Under the pieces are notes generated by a model that made no database searches, was not told the DNA's origin, and saw nothing but the letters and a program-made list of their open reading frames with translations. A stretch of DNA of 64,000 nucleotides from Serpentinicella alkaliphila (GTDB taxonomy: Bacteria; Bacillota; Clostridia; Peptostreptococcales; Natronincolaceae): the NCBI RefSeq assembly GCF_018141405.1, contig NZ_CP058648.1, positions 635,001 through 699,000 of the forward strand. The letters are read 5' to 3'. Positions 9,730 to 17,904 of this stretch are shown here, one piece after another. A program made the position numbers and the translations under genes. The first letter of the stretch is position 1. Every line of letters begins with the position of its first letter.

Positions 9730-10249
9730 AAATTCAGCTCCCTTCACTTCTATAAAAATTAAGCTAATATTATTAACTTAATTGTATAACTATTATAGCT
9801 ACTTATAACATATTTACCCAAGTGTTTGTCCTTAAAACATTTTTTTGCTGAATCTTTATGAGAAGTCTCTAAGAAATAAAGAAGTGCTTTTTTATAGTAT
9901 TTCATTTATAAGATTAATTAAACTATAATAATCTACATTAATTATTTAATGGAGTTCTATTTTCATTTAATGTTTATATATTAAAAAGTTATGCTCATTT
10001 ATTTTAAAAATGAATGTTTTTTTTCTTTTAATTGTGGATATGTTTATGTTTATATTGTGGATAATGTTTATAAACGTGTTGATAACCTTAAAATAGTCAA
10101 TTTTATATGTTAATTAATTGTTAATATGTATGTGAATTAATAAAAATATTTTTAACTTTAAAACTTGAAATATCCGTCTCTAGACCTATTTATTCCTGGA
10201 TTTGAAATTATTTATCCCCAATATATTGCTAATTTTTTGTTCTCATATG
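9730..10249. other. Gene-free AT-rich interval containing phased DnaA-box-like sites
   Basis: No convincing gene is seen here. At 10033-10041, 10056-10064 and 10077-10085 three nine-base sites in the same orientation read TGTGGATAT, TGTGGATAA and TGTTGATAA. The middle one is a perfect DnaA box (TTATCCACA on the other strand) and the others differ by one base. Their starts are 23 and 21 bases apart, about two helical turns. A fourth one-mismatch site is at 10212-10220. The interval also carries the hpf promoter region. A replication origin is unlikely, since dnaA is not nearby. Confidence 0.45.
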
Positions 10250-10287
10250 AAAAATAACCCTCTAAATTAATTCAGAGAGTTATTTTT
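10250..10287 (-). terminator. Rho-independent terminator of the glycosidase gene
   Basis: A 14-bp nearly perfect stem (10250-10263 with 10274-10287) lies directly behind the stop codon and ends in a T-rich arm on the minus strand. Confidence 0.8.
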
Positions 10288-10288
10288 A

Positions 10289-11863
10289 CTATTCTTGTAC
10301 CTCTTTATATTTTGAAAGTCCAGTTCTAAATACATCCAACATTTCTTCAGTTTCATCTAATCTATATATCCTTCCAGGATTACCTTCTGAATCCCAATCA
10401 ATGCCATTCCACCAAATAGCAACTTTAATTCTATCAAATTGATCAATAGTATTAAACATATCTTTTATCCACTTAATTTTATCCCCACCTATAGAGCTAG
10501 AACCAAATTCGGTTATCATAAGAGGATGCTCAAAAGTATTAGCATACTCTTCATATAAATGTGGATAAATTTCATGAAACTCCTTCCAACTTTCCCCTTT
10601 AAAATGAGTACCTGGATTGTATCCAGTTAAGCCTACTACATCAACATACTCATCACCGGGATAATAGGTTAAATAGTGATTCCATTTAAAGCCTGGAAAA
10701 GAACCATCATGTGGATTCCATACCCAAATAGCATTATCTACACCCTGACTCTTAAAAATGTTATAAATATATATCCATTTAGCCTTAAACAGTTCAGTGT
10801 CATTAGATGTAAAATAACTAGAGTATATGCACCAATCACCATTCATTTCGTTATTTAATCTAAATAAAACAGGATGACCAAACTCTTTCATATCCTGAGC
10901 ATATTTTATTAAAAAATCGTCATACTTACCATTTAGTATATCGTATGTGATGCTAGTATTATCTGTATCACTATGATGGGTATATTTAGTTTGAAGTGTA
11001 AGTTCAACATACTTATTATTATTGTAAGCCCTTTGCATTTCTTTCATTGGAAATTCTGTTTTTAATGTTTGATATCTAACAAGAAACCCAAAGGGATAGT
11101 CTAGTCTTTCCTCTAGCTTATTTAAAAAATCATAGTGTGTAGAAGATGTCCATTCAAAAATTCCCCACTTCAGCCTATCTGCTTCTAAAAAATTTTCTCT
11201 ATAGAATCTTGCTGTTTCTTCATTAAAACTCTTATCTAATAATTTAAATGTTCTATTAATTGTAGGGGTTGCCTTTTTATCAACTAGTTTAAAGCTATTA
11301 ATTATACCCATATAGTTTTCTATTGGCTTTGAAGATTTAATAAAAATAGTATAAACCTCTTTCTGATTTTTAACAATTTTGGCATTTTTATAATAGTTTT
11401 TATCATTTGTTATATTATTAATTTTTTCTCTATGCCATTTTAGTAAATGTGTTCTAAATCCATTTACGGTTATATTTACATCCTTTTCAATCATATGATC
11501 TTTTCTATTATTTTTAAATCTACTACTATAGCTTATATAGCTATTAGCCGTATGTATCGTACCGTTAAAGTTGTCATAGTATATTTCAAAACGAGTATCA
11601 CCATCAGCAATTACTGTTCTAACATCCGAAAGTGATACATCCACCCACATATGATTTGGGTATTTGATCGAATATCCGTTTGAATAATCAATATATTCAT
11701 TCGTACTTCCAGGTATAATTACTTTAAAATCATCTTGTTTTGTAAACTGATTATTTGTCACTTGCATACCATTTCTTATATATAAATTATTTGAACTCGC
11801 AAAAACAGACGTAGTAAATAGACATATGGTCATTATTGTCGCCATAATTATTTTCTTAATCAT
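10289..11863 (-). CDS. Secreted glycoside hydrolase, GH26-like (beta-mannanase type)
   Basis: A 524-residue secreted protein with a signal peptide (cleavage near residue 22), an unassigned N-terminal domain of about 180 residues (with NGYSIKYPNHMWVDV, similar to lipid- or cell-wall-bound PsbP-like domains) and a C-terminal clan GH-A barrel from about residue 205. Two candidate catalytic acids are visible: E339 in FRLNNEMNGDW (acid/base) and E452 in MITEFGSSS (nucleophile). This pattern, and WVWNPHDG at 380-387, fits GH26. The true substrate could be mannan or another beta-glycan. AAGGAGATG precedes the ATG. It interrupts the usual closeness of the raiA-type RNA and hpf, so it may be a later arrival. 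Confidence 0.75.
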   Translation of the reverse strand: MIKKIIMATIMTICLFTTSVFASSNNLYIRNGMQVTNNQFTKQDDFKVIIPGSTNEYIDYSNGYSIKYPNHMWVDVSLSDVRTVIADGDTRFEIYYDNFNGTIHTANSYISYSSRFKNNRKDHMIEKDVNITVNGFRTHLLKWHREKINNITNDKNYYKNAKIVKNQKEVYTIFIKSSKPIENYMGIINSFKLVDKKATPTINRTFKLLDKSFNEETARFYRENFLEADRLKWGIFEWTSSTHYDFLNKLEERLDYPFGFLVRYQTLKTEFPMKEMQRAYNNNKYVELTLQTKYTHHSDTDNTSITYDILNGKYDDFLIKYAQDMKEFGHPVLFRLNNEMNGDWCIYSSYFTSNDTELFKAKWIYIYNIFKSQGVDNAIWVWNPHDGSFPGFKWNHYLTYYPGDEYVDVVGLTGYNPGTHFKGESWKEFHEIYPHLYEEYANTFEHPLMITEFGSSSIGGDKIKWIKDMFNTIDQFDRIKVAIWWNGIDWDSEGNPGRIYRLDETEEMLDVFRTGLSKYKEVQE

Positions 11864-11960
11864 TTAGTTCATCTCCTTCACTATTATGTCTACTTTTTTC
11901 ATTCGACAAAAATACATAAATTACCTTCAAATATTTACCTTCGAAAATGAAAAATCAAAA

Positions 11961-11995
11961 AAATAAAAAAGCTCTGAATTTTTCAAAGCTTTTTT
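11961..11995 (-). terminator. Terminator of the structured RNA
   Basis: On the minus strand AGCTTTGAA pairs with TTCAGAGCT (one GU pair) around a short A loop, followed by a long T-rich run (TTTTTTATTTTTTT). It sits about 10 bases after the end of the structured RNA and before the glycosidase gene. Confidence 0.8.
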
Positions 11996-12208
11996 AATAA
12001 GTACAGTGAAGCTGACCTGGTCTTTGACCCCACACTCGCCTGCTGGAGGGTTCGCTCGGGGTTGCCTTACTATTACCTCTCTCGGTATACCCGGCAGGTC
12101 TTACCTCTAAGCCGCACCATGATCGATAGCAACTTTTTTGCTAACTTACGTGGGTCCTTTTGCCTGCGACTGGCCTGGACTTACAACCACAGACCTTCTA
12201 TGCACCTT
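11961..12208 (-). ncRNA. Probable raiA-type structured noncoding RNA
   Basis: A GC-richer, non-coding stretch (about 12000-12208) stands out from the AT-rich surroundings. On the minus strand it has its own consensus promoter (12214-12242) and its own terminator (11961-11995), giving a transcript of about 245 bases. It contains a GGTC-AAA-GACC hairpin, an outer CCTGC/GCAGG pairing, and several unpaired conserved-looking segments. Length, independent transcription and location on the same strand upstream of hpf (raiA) fit the raiA RNA class known from Clostridia. It is not SRP RNA, tmRNA or RNase P RNA, whose hallmark segments are absent. The class name comes from context, not from a covariance search. 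Confidence 0.6.
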
Positions 12209-12213
12209 AATAA

Positions 12214-12242
12214 ATTATAACCGAAATTTAGATTTTAAACAA
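12214..12242 (-). promoter_or_regulatory. Sigma-A promoter of the structured RNA
   Basis: On the minus strand TTGTTT (12242-12237) is followed after exactly 17 bases by a perfect TATAAT (12219-12214). Transcription should begin near 12207, just before the RNA. Confidence 0.75.
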
Positions 12243-12246
12243 TAGT

Positions 12247-12717
12247 CTACTCTTTCTTATCTAAAAAAATAGAGGCACCTTCCATAGGTTTTCTATTATA
12301 TGAACTATATGCTTTCTTTCCTATCCGCACATTTTGCAAGTGTTTTTTTGACTCGTCCATATTGATTTTAGCTTGTTTCACATTACTATCATCCACTTGT
12401 CTAATCTTGTTTAGCATATCCATAATATCTCTAATTTTACTTTGTAAAGATTTAAAACCAATAACTGGTTCTGTTAATTTTTCAATATTTTCTATTCCTA
12501 AACCTCTTTTAACTAGCTCATATTTTTCTAAAAATTCCTTATCAAGAATATCAATTCTTTCAATTATATCTTGTTTTTCACCTATAGCTTTATTTAATAA
12601 CTCAACATTATTTTCTTTCAAGGCTTTTCCTTGTTTTAAAGTTATATCGTACATAGAATTAAGTAATTGAAATTTTCCATCACTTAGCTTTATTAAATAG
12701 CTAACTATTTCTTCCAT
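12247..12717 (-). CDS. Probable flagellar chaperone, FliT/FlgN-like
   Basis: A 156-residue all-helical, charged protein with no signal peptide. It follows fliS by 4 bases in the order flaG-fliD-fliS, where Firmicutes carry fliT. Regularly spaced leucines and isoleucines over residues 1-120 suggest a helical bundle like the FlgN/FliT export chaperones, which keep filament-cap or hook-associated proteins unfolded before export. Sequence similarity in this family is weak, so the call rests mostly on length, composition and position. The C-terminal 30 residues are basic and probably flexible. Confidence 0.6.
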   Translation of the reverse strand: MEEIVSYLIKLSDGKFQLLNSMYDITLKQGKALKENNVELLNKAIGEKQDIIERIDILDKEFLEKYELVKRGLGIENIEKLTEPVIGFKSLQSKIRDIMDMLNKIRQVDDSNVKQAKINMDESKKHLQNVRIGKKAYSSYNRKPMEGASIFLDKKE

Positions 12718-12721
12718 TTAA

Positions 12722-13105
12722 TCACCTATTTCCTAATTTAGAAACCTTCATTGCCTCTTTCCACGTATCTCTTAGTGAAGTAACTATTTCTAATGCTTCA
12801 TCTAGCGGGGCAATTTCCTTTTTAATATTACCATCAACTAACTTATCTAGAATAAATACATATAGCATTCTTAAATTCTTCGAAATTTCGTAATCCATGT
12901 TTAGTGTAACATTTAACTCCTGTATTATACTTTGGGCTCTTACAATTGTCTCGTTTGTTTTTTCGATATTTTTATTCTCTATATGTATTTTACTTTGCCC
13001 AATAAATTTAATTGCTCCATTATAAAGCATTAAGGTCAATTCTTCGGGACTAGCTGTCTTTACACTATTCTCTTTATAATTATTATATGGATTTTGCATT
13101 GCCAC
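12722..13105 (-). CDS. fliS: Flagellar export chaperone FliS
   Basis: A 127-residue helical protein with the FliS signature: NPYNNYKENSVKTASPEELTLMLYNGAIKFI at the N-terminus and the LRMLYVFILDKL helix in the middle. FliS binds the C-terminus of flagellin in the cytoplasm and prevents early polymerisation. The frame begins at GTG with GAGGTGA six bases before it; an internal ATG two codons later is the alternative. It lies between fliD and the fliT-like gene, with gaps of 20 and 4 bases, so it is co-transcribed with them. Confidence 0.95.
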   Translation of the reverse strand: MAMQNPYNNYKENSVKTASPEELTLMLYNGAIKFIGQSKIHIENKNIEKTNETIVRAQSIIQELNVTLNMDYEISKNLRMLYVFILDKLVDGNIKKEIAPLDEALEIVTSLRDTWKEAMKVSKLGNR

Positions 13106-13125
13106 ATTAAGTCACCTCACCTTTC

Positions 13126-14754
13126 TTACTTACCCATTCCAAGCTGAGACATTAGCCAGTTACCTTGTTGCTGCATTTGATTCATAGCTTTTTCCATAGC
13201 AGCAAACTGTTTCCAATACCTATCTTCTCTTCCTGCAATTATTTGCTCTTCCCGTGCAATCCTTTTATTAATATCGCTTAAATCTTTATCTATAACACTT
13301 ATATTTGAGTTTGAAGTAACAAAGTCGATTAGCATATTAGACTGTACTGTTCTAAATAAGGAAGCATCAGTACTGGTTCCTGAACGCCTAATTATATCCT
13401 TCATGCCTGTAATCATATCATTATATATCCGTTGTATTAGGCCAGATTCATTTGCCTGTTTCTGTCTAGCAGCCCTAATTTCCTCTTGACTGCCACTGGT
13501 TGGAACAACAGTGTCTGAAGTTTTAAATAATAGGTTTACAACACCCTCAGGGTCATTAGATATAGCTGCTTTTAGTTTCTCTTCATTAATAACTAGTTTA
13601 CCACCATCTTGATATGTACCAGTTGTAATACCTATACTAGTTATATGGTTAAACTGCCCTATAGTTCCCTGTACTTGATTATATAGACTAGATCTCATAC
13701 TTTGCTGAATTCTAGTTAAACCTTCATCCTGTCTAAGTAAACCACTTTTAGACTTTTCTTCCCATCTTTTAATGTCATCTTCTGACATAGCCTTCTTTTG
13801 CTCTTCAGTTAATGGTAAAAAGTCTCTAAAAATTTTCTGGCCTGTCAATCCATTTATTTCATCTATCATTTCGTTATAGCTTTTAACAAATTCTTGTACC
13901 TTATTGTATATGCCATCTACATTAGCATTTACACTAATATTAATACTAGTCCCAGGAGGACTAATAGATTCGAGTTGTAAGTTTATACCAAATACTGAAA
14001 AGCTATTAGTACCTTTTTCTATACGATTTTGTGCATCCAAACCATTAAAATATATAACAGAATCTTTGCCTGGTTTAGCATTGCCGGCAGTGCCAAAAAA
14101 TTCAGTTCCTTCTTTTAATGAAACTTCTTGCTTTGCACCGGTCTCTCTAGTAGTAACCATTAGCTTACCTAAATCCTTATCATATGCTGCACGTAAGCCT
14201 AGGTTTATTTTAGGTGAATTTTCTGTTTCTTGATATGTAGCACTGTTAATAGCCGAAACTAGCTCACCTATATTAGATATCTTACCTGGGTCAATTTCTA
14301 ATTTGACCTCCTTTAATGAATCGCCAATTTTAGTAGCAATTGTAATTTCTTTATTTACATTAAATGTGCCGTCAGAGTTTAGCATATCGTTAATATTTGT
14401 TGTGAAAGATGCTACTTCTGCAAGTTGATCTACTCTTACTGTATGTGTGCCATTTATTGCTCCAGTTGTAGCAGTTGCTTTAACTATACCTTCATTTGAT
14501 GAGTTAGCACTTTTTACCCAGTCAAATCTCTCAACAGTTCCTCTTGTAATAGCTCTTTCATTACCTGAAAAAGCTTTTCTTGTATTTAATATAAAATTAG
14601 CCATTTTACGATTTATATCGTTATAGGCCTCTTGACGCCATTTTACCCTCTGTTCTTGTTGCAATAGTCTATCTACACGGCCGCGTTCAACTTTCATCAA
14701 ATCTTTAACCATTTGCTCAGTATCCATTCCAGACGCTATGCCACCAATTCTCAT
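13126..14754 (-). CDS. fliD: Flagellar filament cap protein FliD (HAP2)
   Basis: A 542-residue protein with the FliD N-terminal motif (MRIGGIASGMDTEQMVKDLM) and the C-terminal domain rich in coiled coil (about 425-530, with YNDMITGMKDIIRRSG and INKRIAREEQII). FliD caps the growing filament and inserts flagellin. It is exported through the flagellar channel and so has no signal peptide. The length is normal and there is no sign of damage. Second gene of the flaG-fliD-fliS-fliT operon. Confidence 0.95.
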   Translation of the reverse strand: MRIGGIASGMDTEQMVKDLMKVERGRVDRLLQQEQRVKWRQEAYNDINRKMANFILNTRKAFSGNERAITRGTVERFDWVKSANSSNEGIVKATATTGAINGTHTVRVDQLAEVASFTTNINDMLNSDGTFNVNKEITIATKIGDSLKEVKLEIDPGKISNIGELVSAINSATYQETENSPKINLGLRAAYDKDLGKLMVTTRETGAKQEVSLKEGTEFFGTAGNAKPGKDSVIYFNGLDAQNRIEKGTNSFSVFGINLQLESISPPGTSINISVNANVDGIYNKVQEFVKSYNEMIDEINGLTGQKIFRDFLPLTEEQKKAMSEDDIKRWEEKSKSGLLRQDEGLTRIQQSMRSSLYNQVQGTIGQFNHITSIGITTGTYQDGGKLVINEEKLKAAISNDPEGVVNLLFKTSDTVVPTSGSQEEIRAARQKQANESGLIQRIYNDMITGMKDIIRRSGTSTDASLFRTVQSNMLIDFVTSNSNISVIDKDLSDINKRIAREEQIIAGREDRYWKQFAAMEKAMNQMQQQGNWLMSQLGMGK

Positions 14755-14772
14755 CTTACTACCCCCTTAAAC

Positions 14773-15129
14773 CTAAAGCTTTCTATCCATTAATATACCT
14801 GCAACTTCCAGCATGTTAGCTACCATATCTAACAACTTCTCAGGTGGCAGCTCACGAATAACCTCTCCAGTTGACGAATCAATGACTTTAACCATGAAAG
14901 TATTTGTTTTTTCATGTACTGACCTCTCAAATTTTCTGTCAAAAGCTTCAAAGCTTTTATTAGCCTTTTCTAATGCTTTTATTAGTTGCTCATCATCAAT
15001 TTTTTTTTCCTTAAGTTGACTTCCACTTTGTTGCTGTGTTTCAATATTAGGTTTAACGTCTCGACTTCCTTGCCCAGCTACTTTATTTGAAAGGCTTAAG
15101 TGATTCGAGCTCACACTTTCAATTTTCAT
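14773..15129 (-). CDS. flaG: Flagellar protein FlaG
   Basis: A 118-residue protein whose C-terminal half matches FlaG: FMVKVIDSSTGEVIRELPPEKLLDMVANMLE (about 79-109). The N-terminal 40 residues are polar and variable. FlaG affects filament length in several bacteria by an unclear mechanism. It heads the fliD-fliS operon; a sigma28-type promoter lies about 35 bases before the start codon, so this operon should be a late flagellar class. Confidence 0.9.
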   Translation of the reverse strand: MKIESVSSNHLSLSNKVAGQGSRDVKPNIETQQQSGSQLKEKKIDDEQLIKALEKANKSFEAFDRKFERSVHEKTNTFMVKVIDSSTGEVIRELPPEKLLDMVANMLEVAGILMDRKL

Positions 15130-15161
15130 ACGGATCCCTCCTGAACATACTTTATACTTAT

Positions 15162-15189
15162 TTATCGGATGAAATTCATAAAAAGTTTA
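15162..15189 (-). promoter_or_regulatory. Sigma-D (sigma28) promoter of flaG-fliD-fliS
   Basis: On the minus strand TAAA (15189-15186) is followed after 17 bases by CCGATAA (15168-15162). The hag and flgM promoters have exactly the same layout. It is located just upstream of flaG. Confidence 0.7.
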
Positions 15190-15295
15190 ATTATTTTGTC
15201 GTAAAACAAACAAAATTAATAAAAAATATTTAGATAATTTTATTGCTATTTGATAGAATACTATTAATGAATTGGTACGTAGGGAGAGGATAATA

Positions 15296-16117
15296 ATGAA
15301 TGAAATACAAGAAAAATATTATATATTAAATGGCACTAAAAATGAAACTAAAAAATTTAATCATGAAATAAATTTACAAAATTCCGTTTATGAAGTTATA
15401 AGGGTATTAAATGGGGTTCCACTTTTTGTTGAAGAGCATTTAGACAGGTTAAATGAATCTTTTAAACTTATTGGAAGTGATTATTCCTTAGAAAAAAAAC
15501 AATTAATTAGCTATATTGATAATTTAATTAAATTAAATGATTGTTATAACAAAAACATAAAAATAGTTGTTACAGATATAAATGAAGAGCCAAATTCTTT
15601 AATATATTTCATAGTGAGTAATTATCCTACAAAAGAAGAATATTCAAATGGTGTTAACGCTGTTTTATTCAAAGCCGTAAGAGATAATCCGAATGCTAAA
15701 GTTATTCATACTTCATTTAGAGAAAGCATAAAAGAAAAACTCGATAAACACCAAGCTTATGAAGCTATCTTAGTAAATCATTCTAATGAAATTACGGAAG
15801 GTAGCCGTTCAAATATATTTTTAGTTAAAGACAATACAGTATTTACACCACCGGCTGATGATGTATTAAAAGGTATAACCAGAAAACGAATTATTGAATT
15901 ATGTAATAGCCTAAACATTTGCGTAATTGAAAAAACTATCGCAGTAGACTTCCTTAAAGAGTCCGAAGGCTTATTTATGACTGGCACATCACCTAAAGTT
16001 CTTCCAATAGCATCTGTAGATGATTTACTATTTAATTCTAATGTTCATCCGTTAATCCTTAAAATAATAGATGAATATAATTTTTTAATTTCTAATTATA
16101 TAAAAGATTATGTATAA
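15296..16117 (+). CDS. Class IV aminotransferase (BCAT / D-amino acid / PabC type)
   Basis: A PLP enzyme of fold type IV, 273 residues. The family landmark EGSRSNIFLVKDNTVFTPP (about 161-179) and the downstream GITRKRIIELC (about 188-198) are clear. The candidate PLP lysine is in the segment NAKVIHTSFRESI. The family includes branched-chain aminotransferase, D-alanine aminotransferase and aminodeoxychorismate lyase; I cannot separate these from the sequence. Nearby branched-chain amino-acid transport genes make a link to those amino acids attractive but unproven. The ATG at 15296 is chosen because AGGGAGAGG lies six bases before it; the frame opens earlier with a TTG. Confidence 0.85.
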   Translation: MNEIQEKYYILNGTKNETKKFNHEINLQNSVYEVIRVLNGVPLFVEEHLDRLNESFKLIGSDYSLEKKQLISYIDNLIKLNDCYNKNIKIVVTDINEEPNSLIYFIVSNYPTKEEYSNGVNAVLFKAVRDNPNAKVIHTSFRESIKEKLDKHQAYEAILVNHSNEITEGSRSNIFLVKDNTVFTPPADDVLKGITRKRIIELCNSLNICVIEKTIAVDFLKESEGLFMTGTSPKVLPIASVDDLLFNSNVHPLILKIIDEYNFLISNYIKDYV

Positions 16118-16119
16118 CA

Positions 16120-16145
16120 AAAAGAAGAGGTCGCCCTCTTCTTCT
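16120..16145. terminator. Shared terminator between the aminotransferase and metS
   Basis: AGAAGAGG (16123-16130) pairs with CCTCTTCT (16135-16142) around a TCGC loop. The minus-strand reading continues with TTTTTG, so it mainly serves the converging metS transcript. Confidence 0.75.
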
Positions 16146-16154
16146 ATATTATGA

Positions 16155-16265
16155 TTACTCATTATCTTCCTTACCAGATTTATATGCTTTATTTAATAAA
16201 TATATAAATCCAAATCCATAAAAACCCAAAGTACAAACCATCATAATTACTGATGTTGTTGACAT
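16155..16265 (-). CDS. metS: MetS family small subunit of an NSS transporter
   Basis: A 36-residue microprotein: one membrane helix (about 5-26, rich in V, M, F, G) followed by a charged tail (KAYKSGKEDNE). The ribosome site AGGAGGT lies 9 bases before the ATG. It starts 17 bases after the stop of the sodium-dependent NSS transporter on the same strand. This size and arrangement are those of MetS, the small subunit needed with MetP for methionine and alanine uptake in Corynebacterium. The assignment rests on pattern and context. Confidence 0.8.
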   Translation of the reverse strand: MSTTSVIMMVCTLGFYGFGFIYLLNKAYKSGKEDNE

Positions 16266-16282
16266 ACTTAATTACCTCCTAT

Positions 16283-17779
16283 TTAGGAAATCGTACTGCT
16301 TTCCCCTTCAGTTATATCTCTACCTTTACCCACTTTTTTAGCAAGCCAACTATTAGTTACAAGTGCTACTACTATTAGTATTGCAAATTGAACAATAATC
16401 GTGCCTACACTAAATATTTCAAATGGATCCCACCAATTATCTGGGTACCAAGTAATTGACTGCCATATCCACCATCCTACAATTATTGTAAATAGAACTG
16501 GGAAAAGTCTAACACAATTCGACCACCATTTACCTATTTTAAAGTCTGCTCCATCAAGGTTGATTACAGCTCTTGCTCTTTCTAATCCATATTTCATCAT
16601 AGCAAACGCTACGAATAGACCACTTAGTAATAGACCTACTCCCCATACCCAATCTTGGTTATCTAAGAAGTTCAAACTATACGCTGAAGGTATTCCTAGA
16701 ATAAAACCAAAAACTGAAATAATTATTGTTGCTTTTTGTCTGTCCATTCCCATATCCATTAGGTTTCTAACCCCTACTTCTATCATAGGTAGTAGAGATG
16801 AAAGGGCAGCTATTGCCATTGCTCCAAAGAAGACAGCAGCTAAAATATTACCTGCTGGTAATTGTGTAAATAGCTGTGCTAAATATATAAAAGTTATACC
16901 AGTATTATTTGAAGCTAAGGCCTGCTCCGCAAACTGTTGAGTTGGAGAAAGAGCATAAATAGCAGGAAGTACTGTCATACCCGCAATTAATGCACCTAGA
17001 TTATCACCAAAGCCCATGATTAAACAGTTACCACCAATATCTTCTTTCTTTTTTGTATAAACTGCATAGGTAATTATAAAGCCCCAACCAGCTCCCGTTG
17101 ACCAAGCAGCCTGGGCAAAAGCCTGTAACCATATGTTATAATCCTTTAGCATATATAGCTTAGGGCTAAATAGATATTCTAGGCCTTGTGTAGCCCCAGG
17201 TAAAGTCAATGTTCTAACTACCGCAATTATTAGTAAGGCGAATAAAGTTGGAATCATAATTTTAGATGCCTTTTCAATCCCACCCGTTACCCCTTTATAA
17301 ATAATAAAACCAGCTACTAACATTGAAATGAAGTGAAATAAAATTGTTTGTGATGGTGTTGTAGTAAATGTATCCCAAATAGCCTTTGTCGCTACAGTAT
17401 CCATTCCTGGTTTAAATTCACCTGATACTGCTAAAGTAAAGTATTTAACACACCAACCCATTACTACTGAATAATAAAACATAATTCCTAAACAAACTAC
17501 GGCTATCCAAGTACCCATCCAAGTGTACTTTTTACCAACAAAATCTCTAAAGGCACCTATAGTACCTAGGCCTGTTTTTCTTCCCATAACCATTTCACCC
17601 ATAAGTAATGGTATGGCCCACACAAATAGGGCTATTGTCCATGCAATTATAAATGGTCCACCACCATTAGCTGCTGCTACTCTAGGAAAACGCCATATGT
17701 TACCTGTACCTATAGCCATACCTACTGCAGCCATAATAAATCCCCAGCGGCTACCCCATTGTTCATTTTTTTGACTCAT
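16283..17779 (-). CDS. NSS-family sodium-dependent amino-acid transporter (MetP-like)
   Basis: A 498-residue protein with about 12 membrane helices and the NSS hallmark in helix 1: WGFIMAAVGMAIGTGNIWRFPR (residues about 12-33), which forms the sodium and substrate site. It also has the conserved GGGPFI just after it. NSS proteins import amino acids with sodium. The tiny MetS-like gene directly downstream suggests a MetP/MetS pair for methionine, alanine or related amino acids. The start is supported by GGAGGGAC. Lies in its own two-gene unit between two terminators. Confidence 0.92.
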   Translation of the reverse strand: MSQKNEQWGSRWGFIMAAVGMAIGTGNIWRFPRVAAANGGGPFIIAWTIALFVWAIPLLMGEMVMGRKTGLGTIGAFRDFVGKKYTWMGTWIAVVCLGIMFYYSVVMGWCVKYFTLAVSGEFKPGMDTVATKAIWDTFTTTPSQTILFHFISMLVAGFIIYKGVTGGIEKASKIMIPTLFALLIIAVVRTLTLPGATQGLEYLFSPKLYMLKDYNIWLQAFAQAAWSTGAGWGFIITYAVYTKKKEDIGGNCLIMGFGDNLGALIAGMTVLPAIYALSPTQQFAEQALASNNTGITFIYLAQLFTQLPAGNILAAVFFGAMAIAALSSLLPMIEVGVRNLMDMGMDRQKATIIISVFGFILGIPSAYSLNFLDNQDWVWGVGLLLSGLFVAFAMMKYGLERARAVINLDGADFKIGKWWSNCVRLFPVLFTIIVGWWIWQSITWYPDNWWDPFEIFSVGTIIVQFAILIVVALVTNSWLAKKVGKGRDITEGESSTIS

Positions 17780-17860
17780 ACTGTCCCTCCTCTTTATTAA
17801 ATTATCTATTTAATGCAGTAAAGCCTGATTTTTAAAAAATATTGCTGAAAAGTATTTAGA

Positions 17861-17898
17861 AAAACGATTATCTTAAATTTCACTAAGATAATCGTTTT
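17861..17898 (-). terminator. Rho-independent terminator of the liv operon
   Basis: A perfect 15-bp stem (17861-17875 with 17884-17898) around an 8-base loop lies 7 bases after the livF stop. The minus-strand arm ends in TTTT followed by TCTAAAT. Confidence 0.85.
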
Positions 17899-17904
17899 CT
17901 TTTA

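Noticed and set aside
9491-9781. Open frame opposite hpf (plus strand) as a gene
   Set aside because: It is the mirror of hpf, with no ribosome site and no recognisable domain.
10033-10220. Chromosomal replication origin
   Set aside because: DnaA-box-like sites are present, but dnaA, dnaN, rpmH and an unwinding element are not seen and surrounding genes are not those of an origin.
12000-12208. SRP RNA, tmRNA or RNase P RNA at the structured RNA locus
   Set aside because: None of their hallmark segments is present, such as the SRP GGAAGCA-type tetraloop region or the tmRNA tag and tRNA-like ends.
16401-16940. Long plus-strand frame inside the NSS transporter gene
   Set aside because: Antisense of a membrane-protein gene; no ribosome site, no family features.
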